In this document: positions 16,668-24,933 of the stretch, piece by piece
How the letters are laid out: each line of letters starts with the position of its first letter
Numbering within the stretch: position 1 is the first letter of the stretch
Assembly: GCA_025357895.1 (NCBI GenBank)
Contig: JANYLL010000415.1
Location: 1-29,515, forward strand
Source of the DNA: Ignavibacteriota bacterium
Lineage (GTDB): Bacteria > Bacteroidota > Ignavibacteria > Palsa-1295
DNA length: 29,515 nt
Direction of reading: 5' to 3'
Made by a program: the position numbers and the translations under genes
Notes under the pieces: model-generated
Database searches by the model: none
Told to the model about the DNA's origin: nothing
The model's input: the letters and a program-made list of their open reading frames with translations, nothing else

Positions 16668-17504
16668 CTATGACTTTGGTTTAATAAATACAGTGACGGT
16701 ATCCTTAGCTGCACTTGCCCATACACCTATTCCTCCATTTATATGGTTGAGAGAAGATTGATAATGTATCTGTGCGTTTTGCCCGTAGCCTACCTGACGT
16801 TTATAATCAACCCAATTTGAATCGAGGGCAAGAAAGCTTAGTAAGTTCGGACCGAACCAACCGAAGAGACGCGAATAGATAATAATTCGCGGCGCAGTTT
16901 GTATAAATGAATATCGCACATAAGCCGAGGTATCAACCGGCGGACCAAAAAGGTTCGTTGATACTTTACCAAAATTCGTATCTATCGCGCTGACTTCAAG
17001 CATATATCTTCGTGTCTCGGCGTCTACCGGGCCCGCCAATAATGTATAGGTGAACGTTGAGGCATTCGTAGTATCAAGTAGCAGAATTCGATCCTTTGGG
17101 AAGGTGCTGTCTATATTGATAAATTGAATCGGTTTTGGTACCGTCGTAGCTGCAGTGACAAAATGATTTTTTATTCTCACAGTAAGTGTATATGTTTTTC
17201 CACCTTCAATAATAAGGGCCGATGAAGGAAGATAGTATCTGCCTTTCGCCGCAGCAGGCAATAGAATATATTCTTTTCCGCCTTCAGAAACCCGAACATC
17301 TGCGCCCGTAATGGCATAGGCAGAATCGCTATATAAATTGGTGAAGGGTGTTGAGTAATGAAGAATAACGGAATCAATCCCACCGCCGGGATAAATAAAT
17401 CCTTCGACTACCATCTGTTCCTGGTATTGCGAGGTAATCGCACCGTCGCATCCATTTAGTACTGCAATAAAAAGTACAAGAAAAAATATAATGTGTTTCT
17501 TCAT
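16668..17504 (-). CDS. DUF4249-like surface or periplasmic lipoprotein
   Basis: A 278-residue lipoprotein with signal MKKHIIFFLVLFIAVLNGC; the lipobox NGC places lipidated Cys19. The body opens with QEQMVVEGFIYPGGGIDSVILHYS-type strands and a GKTYTLTVR segment, the layout of DUF4249 proteins that partner TonB-dependent receptors in Bacteroidota. The gene begins 7 bases after the receptor stop, so it is almost certainly co-expressed with it, likely as a substrate-binding or lid-like lipoprotein. DUF4249 assignment is by pattern memory and neighbourhood. Confidence 0.7.
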   Translation of the reverse strand: MKKHIIFFLVLFIAVLNGCDGAITSQYQEQMVVEGFIYPGGGIDSVILHYSTPFTNLYSDSAYAITGADVRVSEGGKEYILLPAAAKGRYYLPSSALIIEGGKTYTLTVRIKNHFVTAATTVPKPIQFINIDSTFPKDRILLLDTTNASTFTYTLLAGPVDAETRRYMLEVSAIDTNFGKVSTNLFGPPVDTSAYVRYSFIQTAPRIIIYSRLFGWFGPNLLSFLALDSNWVDYKRQVGYGQNAQIHYQSSLNHINGGIGVWASAAKDTVTVFIKPKS

Positions 17505-17511
17505 CTTATTT

Positions 17512-19788
17512 CTAAAATTTAATTTGTAATCCGAAAGTCGGCAGAATTGGTAGCAGTCTTACGTCTTCACTTGTTGCCGGATTAGTGGCGGTATCAATTC
17601 TTCTGAACCATACGTTACGATGATTATAAACATTGTAAATATCAAAATTCAGTTCGGCGTTTCGCTTCTCGCTGAATAAGCAGAAGGAGTATGTTGCTGA
17701 AACATCGAGTCTGTTGTATGGCTCCAGACGCAAACCGTTCTTTGTTCCATCGATGGGAATGAGTTTTCCGTTATAATCAGGTTCTCCTGCATTATAGAGT
17801 GCAGTAGTTTGAGAATAGGCCTGACCGGTGGCATACACAAAGGTTGAGCCAAGAGTCCATCTGTCGTTGACGCGATACGTCACGACAAGATTCAGATCAT
17901 TTCTCCTATCGTAGGTCGGCGGAAATGTATTTCCCTGATCGATCTCCGGAAACTTCCTACGAGTATAGGCAAGTGTATAGCCCAACCAACCCGTCCAATC
18001 GCCGACCCGTTTTTGAAGAAAGAATTCAATTCCATAAGAAAATCCGTTCCCGACAAAAAAAACGTCGCTCAATTTACTGCCACCAAGTATATTCGGCTTA
18101 AGTTCAACCAGATTGGTATATGTTTTATAATAGGTTTCAACATCGAAAGTAAAACCTTCGAACCGCGAAGTCGAAATACCGAGTACGTATTGATTGGCTG
18201 CCGAAGCAGCTTGGGTCGAATCTACGGGAAGCCAAATATCAGAAGCGGTAAAAAGAGGATTAGAGGAAAGCTTGAGATATTGATGATAAATTCCATAACT
18301 TGCTTTAAGGGTAATATCAGGATTGAGAATATAACGGATTGCTATGCGCGGATCCACACCGATCTCAGTCCGTGAGGAAATACCATCAATGCGTAAGCCA
18401 GCAGTTATCGCCCAGCGTTCATCAGGCTTATATTCATCAGAAATATATCCGGCATAGTAAAGAGGCGTCAAATCAATATTTGAATTAGGCGGATTACTTG
18501 CCTGTGTAATGAGCAGACGAAAATGATACTGCGAAAGTTGGAACCCGGTTTTTATTTCATGTTGGTTGCCAAGAAAATATTCCAGATCACCATGCATGGA
18601 GTAGTCATAAATCTGATTATTAAAATTGAAGGAGTTCGTACCAAGTCCGAAATTTAACAGCGAAAAATAATGACTTCCGTTGAAATTTACCTTCATGAAA
18701 AGCTCATTCGAAAAAAGGTGAGTCCAACTGGCATTTGCAGATTGATTACCCCAGTTCAATCCTACTGATGAAGCGGATTTTCCGTTCTCGAAAGATAAGT
18801 TATCGGATCCTCCGTAACCTGATACAGCGATCTTATCGCTTAACCCAAGGGTTTGTGTAAATTTACCGTTCAGATCGTAGAAATGATAATTTGGAATATT
18901 GAGGCTTTGTGTCAAGCCAGTTGCATTCAAAATCACGTCAATATACGTTCGCCTTGCTGAAAGGGTCAAAGCTCCATCACCGAGTGGCGTTTCGATCGTA
19001 CCGCGGCTTGATATAAGTCCGAGAGTAAGCTTGGCATTCGTTTTATAAAGATCACCGTCTTTATCGGTGACATTCAATACTGCTGAAAGCCTTCCGCCAT
19101 ATTCAGCAGGGAAGCCGCCTTTGATAAGCTCCACATCTTTAATCGCATCGGAGTTGAATGTAGAAAAGAATCCGAAGAAATGGCTGGGGTTATAAAGAGT
19201 ACTGCCATCAAGCAAAATAAGATTCTGATCGGGTGAGCCTCCGCGTACATAAAGTCCTGCCGATATTTCGCTGATTGTCTGCACACCCGGAATAAGTTGT
19301 AATATTCTGAAAATGTCCGATTCACCAGCTTTTGGCAAATTAGCAACTTGTGAAGGATTTATTTCAACACGCGAAACCTGCGGCGCTTCGCGCTCATCTT
19401 TTTCTTTATCAGTTTCTACCGTGATCTCACTGCCTTGAATGCTTTCCGAAATTAAGATAAAATTCTCTGTCATTTGCTGTCCCGGGGAGAGGCGAATATT
19501 TTTCTTTAATGACTTATATCCTAAAGAACTCACTTCAAGGCTGAGATCGGTTTCACTTGGTAGATGCAAAGCAAAATATCCGCTTCTATTGCTGATGGCT
19601 CCGCGCTTAAGAGAACGGACGCGGATCGTCGCACCGATGATCGTCTCGCCTGAAAGAGAATCTTTGATGTAGCCGGAAATTATTGCATCAGTAGAATCCG
19701 GAAAAAAAAAGATTGTTGAAGCTGAAGCATTTTTCACTGCCAGAAAGCAGAAAACGATCAGGAAAAAAGAAAAAAAATGTCGAGTCAT
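17512..19788 (-). CDS. TonB-dependent receptor with carboxypeptidase-regulatory-like N-domain
   Basis: A 758-residue outer-membrane active transporter. Order: signal peptide about 1-23; a carboxypeptidase-regulatory-like Ig domain at about 37-120 (ISGYIKDSLSGETIIGATI, with RSGYFALHLP); plug domain at about 150-245 (IPGVQTISEISAGLYVRGGS and QNLILLDGSTLYNPSHFFG); then a barrel ending in Phe (FGLQIKF). This organisation is shared with SusC-like receptors but the protein is shorter and the partner is a DUF4249-type lipoprotein rather than SusD. The substrate cannot be read from sequence. The upstream gene encodes a copper-monooxygenase-like lipoprotein, 148 bases away on the same strand. Confidence 0.92.
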   Translation of the reverse strand: MTRHFFSFFLIVFCFLAVKNASASTIFFFPDSTDAIISGYIKDSLSGETIIGATIRVRSLKRGAISNRSGYFALHLPSETDLSLEVSSLGYKSLKKNIRLSPGQQMTENFILISESIQGSEITVETDKEKDEREAPQVSRVEINPSQVANLPKAGESDIFRILQLIPGVQTISEISAGLYVRGGSPDQNLILLDGSTLYNPSHFFGFFSTFNSDAIKDVELIKGGFPAEYGGRLSAVLNVTDKDGDLYKTNAKLTLGLISSRGTIETPLGDGALTLSARRTYIDVILNATGLTQSLNIPNYHFYDLNGKFTQTLGLSDKIAVSGYGGSDNLSFENGKSASSVGLNWGNQSANASWTHLFSNELFMKVNFNGSHYFSLLNFGLGTNSFNFNNQIYDYSMHGDLEYFLGNQHEIKTGFQLSQYHFRLLITQASNPPNSNIDLTPLYYAGYISDEYKPDERWAITAGLRIDGISSRTEIGVDPRIAIRYILNPDITLKASYGIYHQYLKLSSNPLFTASDIWLPVDSTQAASAANQYVLGISTSRFEGFTFDVETYYKTYTNLVELKPNILGGSKLSDVFFVGNGFSYGIEFFLQKRVGDWTGWLGYTLAYTRRKFPEIDQGNTFPPTYDRRNDLNLVVTYRVNDRWTLGSTFVYATGQAYSQTTALYNAGEPDYNGKLIPIDGTKNGLRLEPYNRLDVSATYSFCLFSEKRNAELNFDIYNVYNHRNVWFRRIDTATNPATSEDVRLLPILPTFGLQIKF

Positions 19789-19936
19789 CCTTGTGTAAGA
19801 CGTTTGAAAGGGGAATATATTTTAATGTTTGTGGATGATGGTATGGTTTGGCGGATGGTACGGCGAGAGGAAAGCCTTGTTACAGGTTTACCGAAGCAGC
19901 AGAAAAAATTCAGATTCTCTAAGCTAAAGCATCTGC

Positions 19937-20905
19937 TCAATAGAAATAGCCGTACACTACATCCATCTCATCTGTACTTTTTAAACCGAAGGTAATAACC
20001 TTATCCGTCGTATTATTATATGTAACAATAGTTTTAATCCCTTCGCCTTGATTCACAACGATGGGCGGGTTATACGTTTTTACTAAAGGATGTGACCAAT
20101 CTGTGCTTTCATAGATCACTTCTCCGTTTCGCGGACCTCCGGTTATCATGATCTGAAATTTTTGTCCATGGGCATGGCAATGGGAAGTGAGTGTGAAAAT
20201 TCTTGCTGAGTATGGATATTGATTTATTACCGAATCAACAACAACAGTTATTTTGTGAGGAGGTAAAAGGAGGTCTGTTTTCGGTTGAAAAATAGTTTGA
20301 GCTGAATGTTGAACACCGGATGCAGGTACCGTATAGAGATTTGCATAGCATCCACCGGAAATAGCGGACGTTCCGTCATTGATGAAATGTGTATTCATAT
20401 CTATACCAACATGAGCCGGAAGCTGGAGAGCAACTCCTGAGGGAAAGTTGTAATCTTCTTCTTCGATCATTGAGCCGCCGAGAAACACATGCCAATTCAT
20501 TTGGCTTTCGGTTGAGAAATTATACGTCCCATCCGGATTGCGGAGATCGCGGATGACATTAAATCCCGGAAGTGTCGATGCAGGAGTACTCGGATCAAAT
20601 AAATACATTACAAAGTGATGGCTATTCGGTAGTAACTTCGAATGGATACGATTGATATAGATAGGCGCCGAATTACCGAGATCGCGATAGATAAAAATCT
20701 CCCGCTCAAAATTTGGAGCAACATCAAACTTGCCTGATGTTACCTGAAAACCAGTTCCCGCAGCAGGTGGATCAAGCGGTGTGGCAGCAGGAGAGGGCGG
20801 AACAACCGTGCTAGCTGAATTACATGAAGAGAGAATTAGTAAGAGGGAAAATGTAGTCACAAAAAATAATGCGGAGCTACTACTGACTTTTTTAAGGATG
20901 ATCAT
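19937..20905 (-). CDS. Lipoprotein related to PHM/DBH-type copper monooxygenases
   Basis: A 322-residue lipoprotein from ATG 20905 with signal MIILKKVSSSSALFFVTTFS and lipobox LSSC (Cys28). Its body shows the complete metal set of copper type II, ascorbate-dependent monooxygenases of the peptidylglycine-hydroxylating kind: His96-His97 (SHHFVM) and His173 (NTHF) as the H-site, and His242-x-His244 (SHCHAHG) with Met314 (DEM) as the M-site. A Tyr four residues after the Met also agrees with rat PHM. The length matches the PHM catalytic core (about 310). The frame runs on to 21028, but that portion overlaps miaB and lacks a signal sequence. The substrate is unknown. It precedes a TonB receptor on the same strand. 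Confidence 0.78.
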   Translation of the reverse strand: MIILKKVSSSSALFFVTTFSLLLILSSCNSASTVVPPSPAATPLDPPAAGTGFQVTSGKFDVAPNFEREIFIYRDLGNSAPIYINRIHSKLLPNSHHFVMYLFDPSTPASTLPGFNVIRDLRNPDGTYNFSTESQMNWHVFLGGSMIEEEDYNFPSGVALQLPAHVGIDMNTHFINDGTSAISGGCYANLYTVPASGVQHSAQTIFQPKTDLLLPPHKITVVVDSVINQYPYSARIFTLTSHCHAHGQKFQIMITGGPRNGEVIYESTDWSHPLVKTYNPPIVVNQGEGIKTIVTYNNTTDKVITFGLKSTDEMDVVYGYFY

Positions 20906-20972
20906 ACGTAACGATGAATTTTGTGTAGTAATTGGAAACAATGATTTTGGAATGGAATTCCCGAGTCTTCTT

Positions 20973-22436
20973 CTATAGAATCGGAAGGGTAAGCATTGCC
21001 GCAGGCTGTTCAATTCCCGAATGTTCATTTTCGTTTATCGATGAAATCACAAGCGGAGTCAGATCATAGATCACTTCCCCGCGATCCTGGCTTGAGTGCA
21101 TGATGCTCTTAATTTCTTTCACATCAGTAAGATCTCCAATAAGTGTAGCGGAGTTCGAGCGGAGGATCTTTACTTCGCGGTATTCACCGACTTCAGCATC
21201 AATACGCGGGAAGACGACCATTTTATTTGAATCTGTTCTGCCCTTCCATTCTGCTGCATTCTTTTTGGAGCGTCCTTCGACAAGGACGGTATGCACTTTG
21301 CCGATATCCATTAAATTCTTGCGAGCAGCAATTTCATTTTGCATCGCGATGATCTGACTTAAGCGCCTTGATTTCTCTTCTGAGGGTACATCATCGGGCA
21401 GGGTATCGAATGCTTTTGTGTTGGGCCGCGGAGAATAATTGAAGGTATATGCACCTTCATACTCTACTGCGCGAATGACAGACATTGTATCTAAATGATC
21501 TTCGAGAGTCTCGGTACAAAACCCAACGATAATATCTGTCGATAATGTTGATTCAGGCATTGCTTTCTTGATCATCTTGATGATGCTCATATAATGAGCG
21601 CGTGTATAAGTACGGTTCATCAATTTGAGAATGCGGTCAGATCCGGATTGTAGGGGGAGATGGATAGATTTACAAATATTATCATGGCTTGCCATCGTAT
21701 CGGTAAGCTTCTGATCGAAATCCTGCGGATGACTTGTCGTATAGCGAAGGCGAATATTCGGTACAGCTTTGGCACATGCGGCAAGCAGATTGGAAAAATC
21801 CTTCCCTTCATCCTCATAAGAATTTACATTCTGCCCCAGCAAGGAAATCTCCTTAAATCCCTGCTGCTCTAATTCTTTGCATTCATCAACGATCGAACGC
21901 AGCGTTCGTGAACGCTCTCTGCCGCGAGTAAAAGGCACGACGCAGAACGTACAAAATTTGTCACAACCACGCATCACTGAAATATATGCAGTGATGCCTT
22001 GTGCACGGAAGGGAAGAATATCATCGTATGTTTCTGTGCGAGAAAGTTTGACTGCTATACCACTCTCCCCGGAATCGCGCGTCGCTTCGACAAGAGCCGG
22101 TAGTTTACGGTATTCGTCAGGACCGACGACAAGATCAATAATATTATCTTTACTTTGTAGAAGGTCTTTGCGCAAATGCTCCGCCATACAACCGAGCAAA
22201 CCCATGACCATTTTAGGTTTACGACGTTTCGCACCTCTCCAGTGACGCAGGCGATTCCAAACTTTATCTTCGGCGTTTTCGCGAATGGCACAAGTATTCA
22301 TAAATGCCAGATCGGCTTCCCCTAAAATGTCGGTAGGCGTATATCCTGCCTTATCCAATACGGAAAGCACAACCTCAGTATCTGCCACATTCATCTGGCA
22401 GCCATAGGTCTCAATATATACTTTTTTTGTCTTCAT
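20973..22436 (-). CDS. miaB: tRNA-2-methylthio-N6-dimethylallyladenosine synthase
   Basis: A 487-residue radical-SAM methylthiotransferase that turns i6A37 (made by MiaA) into ms2i6A37. The N-terminal UPF0004 domain supplies Cys13 (TYGCQMN), Cys49 (NTCAIRE) and Cys83 (LGCMAE) for the auxiliary cluster. The radical-SAM cluster cysteines are 158, 162 and 165 (GCDKFCTFC). RGRERSR and LPLQSGSDRILKLMNR are family segments, and a TRAM domain lies near the C terminus. A tail of some 40 residues after TRAM is longer than in many MiaB proteins. Only 67 bases separate its stop from the copper-lipoprotein start, so read-through is possible. Confidence 0.96.
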   Translation of the reverse strand: MKTKKVYIETYGCQMNVADTEVVLSVLDKAGYTPTDILGEADLAFMNTCAIRENAEDKVWNRLRHWRGAKRRKPKMVMGLLGCMAEHLRKDLLQSKDNIIDLVVGPDEYRKLPALVEATRDSGESGIAVKLSRTETYDDILPFRAQGITAYISVMRGCDKFCTFCVVPFTRGRERSRTLRSIVDECKELEQQGFKEISLLGQNVNSYEDEGKDFSNLLAACAKAVPNIRLRYTTSHPQDFDQKLTDTMASHDNICKSIHLPLQSGSDRILKLMNRTYTRAHYMSIIKMIKKAMPESTLSTDIIVGFCTETLEDHLDTMSVIRAVEYEGAYTFNYSPRPNTKAFDTLPDDVPSEEKSRRLSQIIAMQNEIAARKNLMDIGKVHTVLVEGRSKKNAAEWKGRTDSNKMVVFPRIDAEVGEYREVKILRSNSATLIGDLTDVKEIKSIMHSSQDRGEVIYDLTPLVISSINENEHSGIEQPAAMLTLPIL

Positions 22437-22480
22437 TCGCGAAATGCTATAACTTTGGAGACAGAATTAGCGTTCACTTT

Positions 22481-22533
22481 GTATCGCGGGCATCCTGCCC
22501 GCCCTAAAAATGCGGGCAAGATGTCCGCGCTAC
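22481..22533. repeat. REP-like imperfect palindrome, copy 2 (variant core)
   Basis: Left arm 22481-22502 (GTATCGCGGGCATCCTGCCC...) matches the reverse complement of the right arm 22512-22533 at 19 of 22 positions, with a 9-base loop. It shares the GTAG/CTAC ends of the other two copies but has the core GGCATCCTGCC instead of GGCTTTAGCC. It lies in the gap between divergent miaB and the 22544 gene. Confidence 0.75.
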
Positions 22534-22543
22534 GACATTTTTT

Positions 22544-23443
22544 ATGCTTATGAGAATAAAAATATTTTTCTTTTTCTTCTTCTTTGGATTTTTTTTAATC
22601 ACATGTTCTGCCCACGCTCAATACTGGAGCGTTTGGCAGAAAACGCATAACATCACGCTTGGATTATCTTCGGATGAGAAGTGGGCATTTTTCATCCAAA
22701 AAAATGATGCAGGCGTTGATAATATTTATAAAGTCGAGTTGAAGACGAATGTAGTAACTCCTGTTACGAACTTTACTGAGCGCCCTGTTCTTAGCGGTAT
22801 CGTCCTCTTCGGAAAACCTGCTGTCGTTTATTCACGTGCTGCAAGTACGAAGGGCGATGATATTCATCTCTATCGGATAAATGTTCTGACGACTGATCCA
22901 CCTGTTGATTTTACTCCGAAGGATGGCACTTCAAGTAAAAAAATATTAGGCATGGCAGATAACGGAAGATATGTATATTATTTATCTGATCGCGGAGCCG
23001 GGTCAAAAACAGATACCTATCGTTATGATGCAGCTCAATATATTACCGAACTTGCATTAGCCAATGATAAAGATTATGAAACATTAGCATGGAGTCACGA
23101 CCAAACACAATTGCTTTTGCGAGATCCTAAAACAGGAATTCACTATCGATACAGTATCGAATCTACCGATAAGCAACAAACTGATGCCTCCGATGCTGCC
23201 TTCAAAGGATATTATAGCAGTGATAAAGGAAATCTTTCTCTGAATCAAAAATATATTCATTACCCTGTACGCGAAGAGAAAATTATTGAGAGAGCTTCAA
23301 ATAGTAAACTTCCTCTTCCAGAGGATGCATACGATCTCATCATCGGACAAAAAGAACTATCTGTTCTTTATGTCAATGAAAAGAAGCTTTATCTTTATGA
23401 TATTGCGAAGAAGACATCGAAAGAATTGACAGCGATAAAATAA
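22544..23443 (+). CDS. Exported protein with TolB/PD40-like propeller repeats
   Basis: A 299-residue exported protein of unknown function. The signal sequence has a run of seven Phe and ends AHAQ. The body has repeating strands of the kind found in TolB-type beta propellers: LGLSSDEKWAFFIQ near the start, ILGMADNGRYVYYLSDRG in the middle, LAWSHDQTQLLLRD, and SLNQKYIHYPV near the end, each resembling an S.D...l.f.s unit. It is too short for a full TolB and has no catalytic motif. ATG at 22550, two codons in, is an alternative start. REP-like palindromes lie on both sides. Confidence 0.55.
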   Translation: MLMRIKIFFFFFFFGFFLITCSAHAQYWSVWQKTHNITLGLSSDEKWAFFIQKNDAGVDNIYKVELKTNVVTPVTNFTERPVLSGIVLFGKPAVVYSRAASTKGDDIHLYRINVLTTDPPVDFTPKDGTSSKKILGMADNGRYVYYLSDRGAGSKTDTYRYDAAQYITELALANDKDYETLAWSHDQTQLLLRDPKTGIHYRYSIESTDKQQTDASDAAFKGYYSSDKGNLSLNQKYIHYPVREEKIIERASNSKLPLPEDAYDLIIGQKELSVLYVNEKKLYLYDIAKKTSKELTAIK

Positions 23444-23454
23444 TTCTCTGGACA

Positions 23455-23527
23455 GTAGGCGCCGGGCTTTAGCCCGCGAGGATGTTTCATGGTGAGATAT
23501 TCGCGCGGGCTATAGCCCTGCGCCTAC
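23455..23527. repeat. REP-like imperfect palindrome, copy 3
   Basis: Left arm 23455-23478 (GTAGGCGCCGGGCTTTAGCC...) matches the reverse complement of right arm 23504-23527 at 22 of 24 positions, with a 25-base spacer. The same arms and similar spacing are seen at 3639-3708, so these two are clearly copies of one element. It fills the gap between the propeller-like gene and murA. Confidence 0.85.
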
Positions 23528-23551
23528 CAACAAAAAAATAAAAATCATTAC

Positions 23552-24859
23552 ATGGAAGCATTTCGCATTACCGGTGGTAAACCGCTTCATGGCAAGGTTC
23601 GCGTCAGCGGCACGAAGAATCTCATCTCGAAATTGATGGTTGCTTCGACGCTTTCGGAATCGGAAAGCGTATTTACTAATGCACCGTTTCATTTAGGCGA
23701 GACAGAGATCACTCATGAAATTATTCATTCGCTCGGTGCAACGGTAAAAGAAAGTGAGGATGGAACGATGCTTGTCCATACTCCAAAATTTTCTACCTCC
23801 AAAGTGCCGGAGCATTTTGCAATGCTTAACCGTATTCCGATCCTTCTCATTGGTCCGCTACTTCATCGCACAGGTAAAGCAGATGTTCCGCTTCCCGGCG
23901 GCGATAAGATCGGCGCGCGGCCGGTGGATTTTCATATTGAGGCGCTAAAAAAAATGGGAGCGCATGTTGAATTAAAAGGCCATTTCTATCATTGTGTTAC
24001 CGACGGTCTAAGAGGTCAGCATATCGTTCTTCCTTTTCCGAGTGTAGGAGCTACAGAAAATATCATTATCACGGCGGCACTTGCAAGCGGAACGACGATC
24101 ATCGAGAATGCCGCAGTCGAACCTGAGATCACTGAACTTGTGAAGTATTTGCAGAAAATGGGCGCGATCATCGAACTCGATACGAACCGGCGCATCGTGA
24201 TAGAAGGTGTAAGCGCACTTCACGGAGCGGAGCATCATGTTATACCTGACCGTATTGAAGCTGCATCTTTTGCATGTGCAGCAGTTGCATCAAAGGGGGA
24301 CGTTTTTATCGAAGAGGCTGATCAATCAGCCATGCTGACGTTTCTCAATACGATGCGCAGAGCAGGTGCGGATTTTGATATTCTTGATGGAGGGATCAGA
24401 TTTTATTATAAAGGAAAACTTCATGCTGCCGCTATTGAAACCGATGTTCATCCGGGTTTCATGACTGATTGGCAGCAGCCTTGGGTTCTAATGATGACGC
24501 AGGCGGAAGGGTTATCTGTAGTGCATGAAACGGTTTATGAGAATCGTTTTGGATATGTAAAAGAGCTCCAAAAGATGGGCGCCCATATAGAACTCTATAA
24601 TTCATGTCTGGGTGGCTCGGAGTGTCGATTCTCCACTCTTGCCAATCCGCATTCCGCAGTTATTTTTGGTCCGAGCAAATTAAAAGGCGCCAACATTGAG
24701 ATTCCCGATCTTCGCGCCGGCTTTGTCTATCTCATTGCCGCTGCCTTGGCACAGGGGGAAAGTACGATAACGGGAATTCACCATGTTCTGCGAGGATATG
24801 AACACATTGAGCAAAAACTCCGGGGGCTTGGCGTAGAGATCGAGAGGATCGAGGTATAA
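23552..24859 (+). CDS. murA: UDP-N-acetylglucosamine 1-carboxyvinyltransferase with active-site Asp
   Basis: A 435-residue MurA, which transfers enolpyruvate from PEP to UDP-GlcNAc in the first committed step of peptidoglycan synthesis. The start FRITGGKPLHGKVRVSGTKN places Lys22-Asn23 at the family positions. The loop that in E. coli holds Cys115 (PGGCAIGARPVD) reads PGGDKIGARPVD here, with Asp118 in the Cys position. The later HPGFMTDWQQPW carries the catalytic Asp (E. coli Asp305). Cys-to-Asp enzymes are active and insensitive to fosfomycin in, for example, mycobacteria and Chlamydia, so intrinsic fosfomycin resistance is predicted. No second murA is in the window. Confidence 0.94.
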   Translation: MEAFRITGGKPLHGKVRVSGTKNLISKLMVASTLSESESVFTNAPFHLGETEITHEIIHSLGATVKESEDGTMLVHTPKFSTSKVPEHFAMLNRIPILLIGPLLHRTGKADVPLPGGDKIGARPVDFHIEALKKMGAHVELKGHFYHCVTDGLRGQHIVLPFPSVGATENIIITAALASGTTIIENAAVEPEITELVKYLQKMGAIIELDTNRRIVIEGVSALHGAEHHVIPDRIEAASFACAAVASKGDVFIEEADQSAMLTFLNTMRRAGADFDILDGGIRFYYKGKLHAAAIETDVHPGFMTDWQQPWVLMMTQAEGLSVVHETVYENRFGYVKELQKMGAHIELYNSCLGGSECRFSTLANPHSAVIFGPSKLKGANIEIPDLRAGFVYLIAAALAQGESTITGIHHVLRGYEHIEQKLRGLGVEIERIEV

Positions 24860-24933
24860 CGCGGGCACTAAAAAGCAAGAAAGATTGTCAGTTTGGCTGA
24901 TACGTGTTGTTACTCTTGATCAGATTCTTTACT

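Noticed and set aside
19777..19995. Plus-strand 72-residue frame between the receptor and the copper lipoprotein
   Set aside because: No domain, no convincing ribosome binding site, and it overlaps both neighbours' ends; the gap is better read as promoter space.
20906..21028. N-terminal extension of the copper lipoprotein
   Set aside because: It overlaps miaB and places the lipoprotein signal 41 residues inside the chain.
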